Positions 1 through 12,100 of a stretch of DNA of 64,000 nucleotides are shown here, piece by piece (the first letter of the stretch is position 1; each line of letters begins with the position of its first letter). The stretch lies in assembly GCF_900099965.1 (NCBI RefSeq), contig NZ_FNDJ01000022.1, positions 1 through 64,000 of the forward strand, read 5' to 3'. A program made the translations under genes and the position numbers. The DNA comes from Nonomuraea jiangxiensis (GTDB lineage: Bacteria > Actinomycetota > Actinomycetes > Streptosporangiales > Streptosporangiaceae). The notes below the pieces were generated by a model. It was not told the DNA's origin, searched no databases, and saw only the letters and a list, made by a program, of their open reading frames with translations.

Positions 1-155
1 TCATCCACCCCACCCGGATAACGACAAGCCATCCCCACGATCGCGATCGGCTCACGAGCGCGGGTCGTCAGCGCGCGGTTCTGCTGGCGCAGCCTGGCCG
101 TCTCCCGCAGAGAGGCGCGCAGTGCCTCGACGAGCTTTCCGTCACCCTCCGCCAT
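1..155 (-). CDS. Type I polyketide synthase, N-terminal 51 codons (runs off the left edge)
   Basis: This is the start of a third PKS protein, transcribed leftwards out of the window. The visible product has a short charged N-terminal helix (about residues 1-33, rich in Arg/Leu/Glu), as in PKS docking domains. It then enters a ketosynthase at the conserved PIAIVGMACRYPGG motif. The ATG at 155 lies only 5 nt beyond the stop codon of the preceding PKS gene. Its ribosome-binding site (AAGGAGGGG) is made from the last codons of that gene, so the two are translationally coupled. The docking helix suggests it receives a chain from another PKS protein. It is therefore more likely a later extension protein than the loading protein. 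Everything beyond the first KS residues is outside the window. Confidence 0.93.
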   Translation of the reverse strand, partial: MAEGDGKLVEALRASLRETARLRQQNRALTTRAREPIAIVGMACRYPGGVD

Positions 156-160
156 TCTCT

Positions 161-3100
161 TCACCCCTCCTTGGTCTCGTCATCCAGCTGCCCGTTGTCC
201 AGCGCCATCCTGATCAGGGCTTCGGTATCCAGTTCGTCGATCGCGTCGACGTCCGCCGTCTCGTCTGGGGCTATGGCTCCGTTCGTACCATCGGGACGCA
301 CTCCGGCGAGCTCCAGCAGCCCGTCCAGCAGTCCGGCGGCGCGCAGTGCCGCCACCTGCACGGTCTGCAGCGCCCTGCGGATCGCCGTCTCGTCTTGGCC
401 GTTGACGGCACCGTGATCCCCGCCGTCGGTCTTCGGTGCGATTCGCTTGATCAGGTAGTCGACGACCGCTCGGACCGATGGATGATCGAACACCAAGGTG
501 GTCGGCAACCGGAGCCCCAGCGCGGCACCGAGCCCGTTCCGCAACTCCACCGCCGCCAGCGAGTCGAAGCCCAGCTCCTGGAATGCCTGGTCCGCTGGCA
601 CGGACGCGGGCGAATCGTGGCCGAGCACCGCCGCTACCCGTGCGCGTACCAGTTCCGTCACCGCTGCCAGACGCTCCGCGGCAGGCAACTCGGCCAGCCG
701 GTCAGCGAACGAGGCGTTACCGGCCGGGGCGTCCAGCGCGGCCCTGCGCCGTACACCGGCCAGGTCACGCAGCATCGCGGGCAACCGCTCCGCCGGCTGG
801 GCACGCAACGTACCCACCGACCAGCCGGCCGCCACCACAACTCCCTGCCGGCCCTCGGCCACCACTCCATCCAGCACCGACAGGCCGACACCAGCCGACA
901 GCGGGATGAACCCCTCCCGCACTATTCGCTCCCGTTCCCGATCGGACAACCGACCGGCCATGCCTTCTTCGGCATCCCACACACCCCACGCCAGCGAGAT
1001 CGCCGGCAGCCCGGCCGCGGCCCGGGCCACAGCCAGCGCATCCACCGCAGCGTTGGCCGCCGCGTAGTTGCCCTGCCCCGCCGCACCCAACGTGCCGGCC
1101 AGCGAGGAGAACACCACGAAGTGCGCCAGATCATGCTTCCGGGTCAGCTCGTCCAGATGCCAGGCCGCATCCACCTTCGGCCGCAGCACCGCCTCCACTC
1201 GCTCGGCCGACAACGACGTGATCACCCCGTCGTCCACCACCCCCGCCGCATGCACCACCGCCCGCAACGGATAGGCCTCACCGACCTCCTCCAGCAACAC
1301 CGCCAGCGCCTCCCGGTCGGCCACATCACAGGCCGCGACAGACACCTCGGCGCCCAGCCCGGCCAGCTCGTCGCGGAGTTCGGCCGCGCCGGGGGCATCG
1401 GCACCCCGGCGGGAGACCAGCAGCAGATGCCGTACGCCGTGTTCGGCCACCAGATGCCGGGCCACCAGCGCGCCCAGCCCACCGGTGCCGCCGGTGATCA
1501 GCGTGGTCCCATCGACCGGCCACATGCCGTCGGCATCCTTACCGCCTACCTGGCCGGCTGCCCCAAGCGATACTCCACCGTCGGGGTCGGCGGATGCGAC
1601 GTGCGTCATCCGGGACCCCCACAGCCGGTCGCCGCGCAGCGCCACCTCCGGCTCACCACAAGCCAGCGCGGCACGCACACCACCCGAAAGGCGATCCTCA
1701 CCACCGGCCGTGGTGATCGCCACGGCACTCGCCGATGCCCCATCCCGACCCAGGGCGACCTGCGCGCCTTCCAGCGAACCGTCGTGCGGGTCAAGGTCGA
1801 TCAGGGTGATCCGGCCGGGTTCCTCCGCCTGAGCGGCCCGTACCAGTCCCCACACCGCCGCCTGCACCGGATCCGGAACCTCACCGTCGGCCACGGCCAC
1901 CGCGCCCCGGGTCACCACCGCCACCGGCCGCGTGTCCGCCTCGGCCAACCAGGTCTGCAACTCGCCCAGCACATCCCCGACGGCCCGCCGCACCCGCACC
2001 GGAACCGGGACGTCACCGTCCACCGGCTCTCCGCTACCGGCCCCCGCACCTCGGGCGGCAGATCCCGCTCCCACTGAAGAAGCGACATCCAGCACCGCGA
2101 CATCCGGCATCGCGGCAGCGGGCTCGGCGTCACGCTCGTCCACCGTGGCCAGCGACCGCCAAGTCACCTCATACAACCACCGGGCCGGGACCGCGCCGCT
2201 CAACTGCCCAGGAGCCAGCGCTCGCGAGGTCAGCGCCTCCACCGAAGCCACCGGCCGACCACCCGGATCGGTGAGGTCCAGCCTGACCTCGTCGCCGTCC
2301 AGTCGGCGCAACCGTACTCGCAGCGCGGTGGCACCGGCGGCGTGCAGGGTGACGCCGTTCCAGTTGAACGGGATCAGCGGACCACGTTCCCCGGCCTCCT
2401 GCTCGGCCAGCATGCCCACGTGCATCGCCGCGTCGAGCAGCGCGGGGTGGACGCCGTAGCCCGCCGGATCGGCGACGTCGGTCGGCAGCGACACCTCGGC
2501 GTAGAGGTCGTCGCCGTGTTTCCAGGCTCGGGTGAGGCCGTGGAAGGCGGGGCCGTAGCCGTAGCCGTGATCGACCAGGCGGTCGTACAGGCCGGTGGTG
2601 TCCAACGGCTGAGCACCTGGCGGGGGCCAGGCGTGGCCCAGGTCCGCCACTGCATCGGCGGAAATGGCCGGAGTGAGGGCGCCGGTGGCGTGCCGGGTCC
2701 AGGTCCCGTGATCGTCTTTGGAGTGGATGCCGATCTGGTGCCGGCCGTCTTCGTCGGGTGGGCTCAGGATGATCTGGAGAGTGATGCCGTCGGTGGTGTC
2801 GGGGATGGGCAGGGGGCTGTGCAGGGTGAGCTCTTCGATGGCCGGGCAGCCGACCTGATCGCCGGCGCGCAGGGCCAGCTCGACAAAGGCGGTACCGGGC
2901 AGGATCGGGACGGCGTTGATGGCATGATCGGCCAGCCACGGCTGAGCGGTGACCGACAACCGTCCGGTCAGGATGACGCCACTGTCGGGCTGCTCCACCA
3001 CCGCACCCAGAATCGGATGGTCGGCGGTGCCCAGACCAAGCGCAGCCGGATCGCCGGCCGGAGCCGAGTGCAGCCAGTAGCGGCGATGCTGGAAGGGGTA

Positions 3101-6100
3101 GGTGGGGAGATCCAGGTCGCCGGTGCGAGCACCGCCTGGCCTGGTCGGCCAAGCGGTCCAGTCCACGGCCATGCCACACGTCCAGGCCTGGCCCAGCCCG
3201 GCGACCAGTTGGGCGGTCTCGTCCCGATCACGCCGCAACAACGCCACCACCGAGGCAGGCTCTGCGTCCCCGCGGCCGCCATCGGCACTGCGGACCTCAG
3301 TGTGTTCGTTGTCGTCGTAGTGGGTGAGGGTTTGTTCGATCATGGGGGCCAGCTGAGCGTCCGGACCGACCTCGACGAAGCAGCCGACCTGATGCCGGGA
3401 CAAGGTAGTCACGGTGTCGGCGAACCGCACCGGCCGCCGCACGTGCTCCACCCAATAGCCGGGCTCGGTGATCTCCTCGCCGGCCACGTCACCCGAGACG
3501 TTGGACACCAGCGGCAACTCCGGACGCCGCAGCGTCAACCCCGCCACGACCTGCTCGAACTCGGCCAGCATCGGCTCCATCAAAGGCGAGTGGAAGGCGT
3601 GCGACACCCGCAGCGGCCGGGTCCGATGCCCGTGCTGCCGCGCCCACTCGACGACCTCGGCGACCTGGCCGGAAGCGCCGGAGACCACCACCGCGCCGGG
3701 CGCGTTCACCGCCGCCACCGAGATCTCGCCACGCCCGGCCAGCACCGGGGCGAGCTCCTCTTCGCCGCAGCCGATCGCGGCCATCGCGCCCCCGGCCGGC
3801 AACGCCTGCATCAACCGCCCACGAGCCGCCACCAACCGGCACGCATCCGCCAAATCCAGCACCCCGGCCACATGCGCCGCAGTGATCTCCCCCAGCGAAT
3901 GCCCAGCCACATAATCAGGCCGGACCCCCAACGATTCCAGCAGCCGGAACAACGCCGTCTCCACCGCGAACAACCCGGCCTGCGCGAACACCGTCTGATC
4001 CAGCACCCCACCGGCACCAGAACCAGAACCAGAGCCAGCAGCCCCAGACCCAGCAGCCTCAGCACCGCCGGTCTCGCCAGTCTCGCCGGTCTCGTCGATC
4101 TCGTCGATCTCGTCGATCTCGCCGAGGATGATCTCCCGCAGGCTCACACCACCGGCCAGACCGGTCACAACCCCCGCAGCGTCGGCGGCGGTAAGTTCAG
4201 CCTCCAGCAACGCACACGCCTCATCAAAAGCGCGAGCGAACACCGGGAAAGCCGCATACAGGCCCCGGCCCATCCCCAGCCGCTGAGCACCCTGACCGGA
4301 AAACAACACCGCCACCCGGCCCGGCCGCACCCGACCCACCACCGAAGACGGCTCCAACACCCCGGCCGCCAACCCGCCGGCTACCAACTCCCCGGCCACC
4401 AACCCGCCAGCCACCAACTCCCCGGTCGCCGACTCGCCGACCGCCAGTGCCCGCAGCCCGGCCAGCAGACCCTCCCGGTCCACCGCCGGCAACACCGCCC
4501 GATACTCCAACGCCGCCCGGCGCGCCAACCCAGCCGCCACCTCCACCGGACCAGCCGCATCGTGCTCGGCCACGAACCCGGCCAGCCGACCGGCCTGCGC
4601 CCGCAACGCCGCCTCGCTCTTGGCCGACACCACCACAGGCACCGGCACCGGCGCAGCCGCGGGGTTGCCCTCGGCCGCTGTGGCCGTGCTGCCGTCCCGC
4701 TCGCCCGACGGCTCCCTGGTGAGCGGTTCGTGCAGCGGCTCTTCCTCGGCCGGGGGTTCTTCCAGGATGATGTGCGCGTTGGTGCCGGAGATGCCGAACG
4801 ACGACACCCCCGCCCGGCGCGGCCGGTCCGGGACCTGGGGCCAGGGCTGGGGTTCGGTCAGCAGTTCCACCGCCCCGCCGGACCAGTCCACCTTCGACGA
4901 CGGCGCATCGACGTGCAACGTCTTGGGCAACAGCCCGTGCCGCATGGCCAGGATCATCTTGATCACACCGGCCACTCCGGCCGCCGCCTGGGTATGCCCC
5001 AGGTTCGACTTCACCGACCCCAGCCACAACGGCGATGGCCGGTCCTGGCCGTAGGCGGCCAGCAATGCCTGCGCCTCGATCGGGTCGCCCAGCGCGGTGC
5101 CGGTGCCGTGTCCTTCGACCACGTCCACCTGTGCGGGACCGATTCCTGCCGAGGCCAGCGCCGCCTCGATCACCCGCTCCTGCGAGGGCCCGTTCGGCGC
5201 GGTCAGCCCATTCGACGCCCCGTCCTGGTTCACCGCGCTACCGCGCAGCATCGCCAGCACCCGATGCCCACGACGGCGAGCGTCCGACAGCCGCTCCACC
5301 ACCAACACCCCGACACCCTCGCCCCAGCCGACCCCATCAGCCGCCTCAGCGAACGACTTACACCGCCCATCAGCAGCCAACCCCCGCTGCCGCGAAAACT
5401 CCACAAACGCATCCGGCGTGGCCATCACCGTCACCCCACCCGCCAGCGCCAGATCACACTCCCCGCTACGCAACGCCTGCGCCGCCAGATGCAACGCCAC
5501 CAACGACGACGAACACGCCGTGTCCACCGACACCGCCGGCCCCTCCAAGCCCAACGTGTACGCCACCCGGCCCGAAATCGTGGCCCCACCCGTACCCGAC
5601 GGGGCATAGTCGTGATACATCACCCCCGCGAACACCCCACCGCTGGTCTCCCGCAACGACGTCGGATCGATCCCCGCACGCTCCAACCCCGCCCAGCACA
5701 CCTCCAGGAACTGCCGCTCCTGCGGATCCATCTCCGCCGCCTCACGCGGACTGATCCCGAAAAACGCCGGATCGAAATCCGCCGCCCCGTACAGGAACCC
5801 ACCCTCCCGCGCATAGGAACGACCCGGCTTACCCGGCTCCGGATCATAAAGACCGGCCACATCCCAGCCACGATCAGCCGGAAAACCACCCACCGTATCC
5901 ACACCATCCACGACCAGCCGCCACAACTGCTCCGGATCATCCACCCCACCCGGATAACGACAAGCCATCCCCACGATCGCGACGGGATCGTCGGTGACCG
6001 CCACCTGACGCCGCGTCCTCCGCTGGTCGGCCTTCCCGCCTAGCAGCTTGCGCAGGACGAAGTCCGTCAGCGCGTTCACCGACGGGTGGTCGAAGACCAG

Positions 6101-9100
6101 CGTCGCCGGCAGGGTGAGCCCGGCCGCCCGGCCCAGCCGGTTCCGCAGGTCCACCGCCATCAGCGAGTCGACGCCCAGTTCTTGGAAGGCCCGGTCCACC
6201 GGGACCGACTCGGCCGCGCCGTACCCCAGTACTGCGGCCGCCTGCGCGCGTACCAGTTCCGTCACCGCCGCCTGGCGCTCTGCGGCAGGCAGCTCGGCCA
6301 GCCGATCAGCGAACGAAGCATTGCCGACCGGAGCATCCAACGCAGCCCTGCGCCGCACACCGACCAGATCATGCAACATCGCCGGCAACCGCTCCGCCGA
6401 CCGGGCACGCAACGTACCCACCGACCAACCGGCCGCCACCACAACACCACGCCGACCCTCGGCCACCACCCGATCCAGCACCGACAGACCAACACCAGCC
6501 GACAGCGGGATCAACCCCTCCCGCACCATCCGCTCCCGCTCCCGATCGGACAACCGACCGGCCATGCCCTCCTCGGCATCCCACACACCCCACGCCAGCG
6601 AGATCCCCGGCAACCCGGCACCGACCCGCCCCACCGCCAACGCATCCAACGCAGCATTGGCCGCCGCGTAGTTACCCTGCCCCGCCGCACCCAAGGTGCC
6701 GGCCAGCGAGGAGAACACCACGAAATGGGCCAGATCATGCTTCCGGGTCAGTTCGTCCAGGTGCCAGGCCGCGTCCACCTTGGGCCGCAGCACCGCCTCC
6801 ACTCGCTCGGCCGACAACGACGTGATCACGCCGTCGTCCACCACCCCCGCCGCATGCACCACCGCCCGCAACGGCCGCGCCTGGCCGATCCCCTCCAGCA
6901 GCACCGCCAGCGCGTCCCGGTCGGCCACGTCGCAGGCGGCGACGGTGACCTCGGCGCCCAGTTCGGTCAGCTGGTCGCGGAGTTCGGCGGCGCCGGGGGC
7001 GTCCAGGCCCCGGCGGGAGGCCAGTAGCAGGTGCCGTACGCCGTGTTCGGTGACCAGGTGCCGGGCCAGCAGGGCGCCCAGCCCGCCGGTGCCGCCGGTG
7101 ATCAGCGTGGTCCCATCGGCCGGCCAGGCCGCCACGGGCTCCTCGCCGAGGCGTGCCCGCTCCAGCCGGGGTACCCATGGCCGGTCACTGCGGATGGCCA
7201 CTTCTGGCTCGTCGCCGGCCAGCGCCGAGCTCTCAAGCGTGCTCAGCTCCGGCTGTGCGGCAGTCCCATCAGCGGCTGCGGCGCGCCCTCTCGTCCGCAC
7301 CGGCTCCAGGTCGACCAACGTGATTCGGCCGGGGTGTTCCTGCTGGGCCGCGCGCACCAATCCCCAGACCGCCGCGCCCGCCGGGTCCGGCGTCTCTCCG
7401 TCGGCCACGGCGACCGCGCCCCGGGTGGCCACCAACACAGGTCGCGGATCCTCCTCGGCCAGCCGGTCCTGAAGCTCCGCCAGCACCGCCCCAACGCGGC
7501 GCCGTATCCTGTCCGGCAGGTCACCGGCGTCGTCGCTGGCGCCGCCCGTGGCGTCCACCACGGCAGCGCCGTCACGCAGCGCCGGCTCTCCCCCGTTGTC
7601 GGCGGCGGAGGCTCCGGTCAGCGGTCGCCACACCACCTCGGTGAGCCAGCGCGCCACCGACGCCGCGGTCGGTGCCGACGGATCCGTCTCGGCCACTGGC
7701 CGGGATGCCACCGTCTGCACGGTGGCCACCGGCCGGCCGACGGGGTCGGCCAGGTCCAGCCGGAACCCACCATCCGGCTCCGGGTGCAGCCGTACTCGCA
7801 GCGCGGTGGCGCCGATGGCGTGCAGGGTGACGCCGTTCCAGTTGAACGGGATCAGCGGGCCGCCCTCCCCTGTGTTCTCCCCGGCCAGCAGTACCACGTG
7901 CGTCGTCGCGTCGAAGAGGGCGGGGTGTAGGCCGTATCGGGTGGTCTGTCCGGCTTCTTCGGGGAGGGTGATGTCGGCGTAGAGGTCGTCGCCGTGTTTC
8001 CAGGCGCGGGTGAGGCCGTGGAAGGCGGGGCCGTAGCCGTAGCCCTGGTCGACCAGGCGGTCGTACAGGCCGGTGGTGTCCAGCGCCTGGGCGCCCGGCG
8101 GCGGCCAGGCATAGCTCAGGTCCGCCACCGCGTCGGCGGGAATGGCCGGGGTGAGGGCGCCGGTGGCGTGCCGGGTCCAGGTTCCGTGATCGTCTTTGGA
8201 GTGGATGCCGATCTGACGTCGGCCGTCTTGGTCGGGTCCGGTCACGGTGACCTGCACGACGACGCCGCCGCTGGCGTCGGCGGTGCCGTTGGTGGGGTCG
8301 GGGATGGGCAGGGGGGTGTGCAGCGTGAGCTCTTCGATCGCCGGGCAGCCGACCTGGTCGCCGGCACGCAGAGCGAGCTCGACGAAGGCGGTGCCGGGCA
8401 GGATCGGGACGGCGTTGATGGCGTGATCGGCCAGCCAGGGCTGGGTGGTGACCGACAACCGGCCGGTCAGGATGGCGCCGCCGTCGGGCTGCTCCACCAC
8501 GGCACCGAGGATGGGGTGGTCGGCGGCGGTCTGGCCGAGGGCGGCCGGGTCGCCGGCCGGGGTGGGCTGTAGCCAGTACCGGCGGCGTTGGAAGGGGTAG
8601 GTGGGCAGGTCCAGAGGACCGGCAGCGGCCGGTCCGGCGCCGGTGGTCCAGGCCGGCCAAGCGGTCCAGTCCACGCTGGTGCCACACGTCCAGGCCTGGC
8701 CCAGCCCGGCGACGAGTTGGGCGGTCTCGTCCCGATCGCGGCGTAGCAAGGCCACCACCGAGGCAGGCTCTGCGTCTCCGCGGCCACCGTGGGCGCTGCG
8801 GACCTGGGCGTGGTCGCCATCCCCGCCGCCGGTTTTGCCGGTGTGGTCGTTGTCGTTGTGGTGAGTGAGGGTTTGTTCGATCATGGGGGCCAGCTGGGCA
8901 TCCGGGCCGACCTCTAGGAAACAGCCGACCCCGTGCCCGCGCAGGGTGGTGACGGTGTCGGCGAACCGCACCGGCCGCCGCACGTGCTCCACCCAATAGC
9001 CGGGCTCGGTGATCTCCTCGCCGGCCAGATCACCCGAGACATTGGACACCAGCGGCAACTCCGGACGCCGCAGCGTCAACCCCGCCACGACCTGCTGGAA

Positions 9101-12100
9101 CTCGGTCAGCATCGGCTCCATCAGCGGGGAGTGGAAGGCGTGCGACACCCGCAGCTGGCGGGTCCGATGCCCGAGCTGCCGCGCCCACTCAACGACCTGC
9201 TCCACCTGGCCGGACGCGCCGGAGATCACCACCGCGCCGGGCGCGTTCACCGCCGCCACCGCCACCTGGTCGTAACCGGCCAGCACCGACACGAGCTCCT
9301 CTTCGCCGCAGCCGATCGCCGCCATCGCACCCCCGGCTGGCAGCGCCTGCATCAACCGACCACGAGCGGCCACCAACCGGCACGCATCCGCCAGGTCCAA
9401 CACCCCAGCCACATGCGCCGCACTGATCTCCCCCAGCGAATGCCCAGCCACGTAATCCGGCCGGACCCCGAACGATTCCAGCAGCCGGAACAACGCCGTC
9501 TCCACCGCGAACAGCCCGGCCTGTGCGAACACCGTCTGATCCAGCACCCCACCAACAGCAGAACCAGACCCAGCAGCCGCAGAACCACCGGACCCGCCGG
9601 ACCCGCCGGACCCGCCGGACTCGCGGGACTCGCGGGACTCGCGGGACCCGCCGAGGATGATCTCCCACAGGCTCGCACCACCGGCCAGGTCAGTCATAAC
9701 CCCCGCAGCGTCGGCGGCGGTGAGTTCAGCCTCCAGCAACGCACACGCCTCATCGAAGGCGCGGGCGAACACCGGGAAAGCTTCGTACAGGCCGCGACCC
9801 ATCCCGAGCCGCTGGGCACCCTGACCAGAGAACAGCACTGCCACCCGGCCCGGCCGCACCCGACCCTGCACCACCGAGGACGGCTCCAGCAGCCCGGCCG
9901 CCAACCCGCCGGCCGCCAACTCTCCGATCGCCGGCTCCCCGGCGGCCAGTGCCCGCAGCCCGGCCAGCAGACCCTCCCGGTCCGCCGCCGCCAGCACTGC
10001 CCGATGCTCCAGGGCGGCCCGGCGCGCCAGCCCGGCCGCCACCTCCACCGGACCAACCTCGTCATGCCCGGTCATGAACCCGGCCAGCCGACCGGCCTGC
10101 ACCCGCAACGCCGCCTCGCTCTTGGCCGACACCAGCACCGGCACTGGCAACACCACAGGCACCGACGGCACCGGCGCCGTAGCCGCGGAGTCGCCCTCGG
10201 GTGCAATGGCCGTGATGCTGTCCCGCTCTGCCGACCCCTCACCGGCCAACGCTTCCTCAGCAGCGGGTGCGGCCGAACCGGCGCCGACCACCGACGGCTC
10301 CTCAACGGGCGGCTCTTCCAAGATCACATGAGCGTTGGTGCCGGAGATGCCGAATGAGGACACTCCCGCCCGGCGCGGCCGGTCCGCGTCCTGGGGCCAG
10401 GGCTGGGCCTCGGTCAGCAGCTCCACCGCCCCGCCGGACCAGTCCACCTTGGAGGACGGCGCATCGACGTGCAGCGTCCTGGGCAACAACCCGTGCCGCA
10501 TGGCCAGGATCATCTTGATCACACCGGCCACCCCGGCCGCCGCCTGAGTGTGACCCAGATTCGACTTCACCGACCCCAGCCACAGCGGCGATGGACGGTC
10601 CTGGCCGTAAGCGGCCAGCAGCGCCTGGGCCTCGATCGGATCGCCCAGTGCGGTGCCGGTGCCGTGCGCTTCGACCACGTCCACATCGCCGGGTGTGAGT
10701 CCACCGGCCGCCAGCGCCTGGGCGATCACCCGCTCTTGGGAGGGGCCGTTGGGCGCGGTCAGACCGTTGGAGGCGCCGTCCTGGTTGACCGCGCTGCCGC
10801 GCAGCACCGCCAGCACCCGGTGCCCACGGCGGCGGGCGTCCGACAGCCGCTCCACCACCAGCACGCCCACGCCCTCGCCCCAGCCGACGCCATCAGCCGC
10901 TTCGGCGAACGCTTTGCTTCGGCCATCGGCCGCCAGGCCCCGCTGCCGCGAAAATTCCACAAACGCATCCGGCGTGGCCATCACCGTCACCCCACCGGCC
11001 AGCGCCAGATCACACTCCCCCGCACGCAAGGCCTGCGCCGCCAAATGCAACGCCACCAACGACGACGAACACGCCGTGTCCACCGAAACCGCCGGCCCCT
11101 CCAAGCCAAGCGCGTACGACACCCGCCCGGACACCACACTGCCCTGCGTTCCGGTGGCCACCAGGCCCTCGGCCTCCGGTGTGGCGACCGCGCCGGAGCC
11201 GTAGTCGTTGGCCATTACTCCGGTGAACACCCCGGTCGGGGTACCGCGCAGTCCGGATGGGTCGATGCCGGCGAACTCCAGGGCCTCCCAGGAGGTTTCC
11301 AGGATGAGCCGCTGCTGGGGGTCCATTGCCACCGCTTCGCGCGGGCTGAGCGCGAAGAACTCCGGGTCGAAGTCGGCGGCACCGGACAGGAATCCGCCGG
11401 TGCGGACGTATGACGTTCCCGGGTGGTCGGGATCCGGATGGAACAGCGATCCCAGGTTCCAGCCTCGGTCGGTGGGGAAGCCGGTGATGCCATCGCGGTC
11501 GTCGATCAGGAGCTGCCAGAGGTCTTCAGGACTGGTCACCTGACCGGGGAAACGGCAGGCCATCCCGACAACGGCGATCAGATCACCAGCCGCGTCACCC
11601 GCAGGGCCGCCAGCCGGGACGGCCGAAGCCGGGCGGCGGGCAACGGTACCGGACAAGGCGGCATCCAGATGCACCGCCAGCGCACGAGGAGTCGGATGAT
11701 CGAACACCAGGGTGGGGGTCAGCCGTAGCCCGGTCATCGCGTGCAGCCGGTTACGCAACTCCACCGCGGTCAGCGAATCGAACCCGAACTCCTGGAAAGG
11801 CCGATCCGCATCAATGGCCGCAGCGGTGTCATGACCCAAGGTCGCCGCCGCCTGACCACAGACCACATCCAGCAACTGCCGCTGCCGCTGCGGAGCCGAC
11901 AAGTGCGCCAGCGCCGCCACCAACGGCCGCACCTCACCACCCTCACCAGCCGCACCGGTGGGGTCGGCCGTCCGGGCCGGGTCGGCGGCCGGACGCGTGA
12001 CGGGACCGGCCAGCTCACGCAACAGCGCCGGCAGATCGGCCCCACGCCGGCCCAGCGCGGCCGGATCGAACCGGGCCGGCACCAGATACGGCCGACCCGC

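Noticed and set aside
2342..6043. 1233-residue open frame antisense to the three-module PKS
   Set aside because: Same shadow effect; low-complexity composition and no motif.
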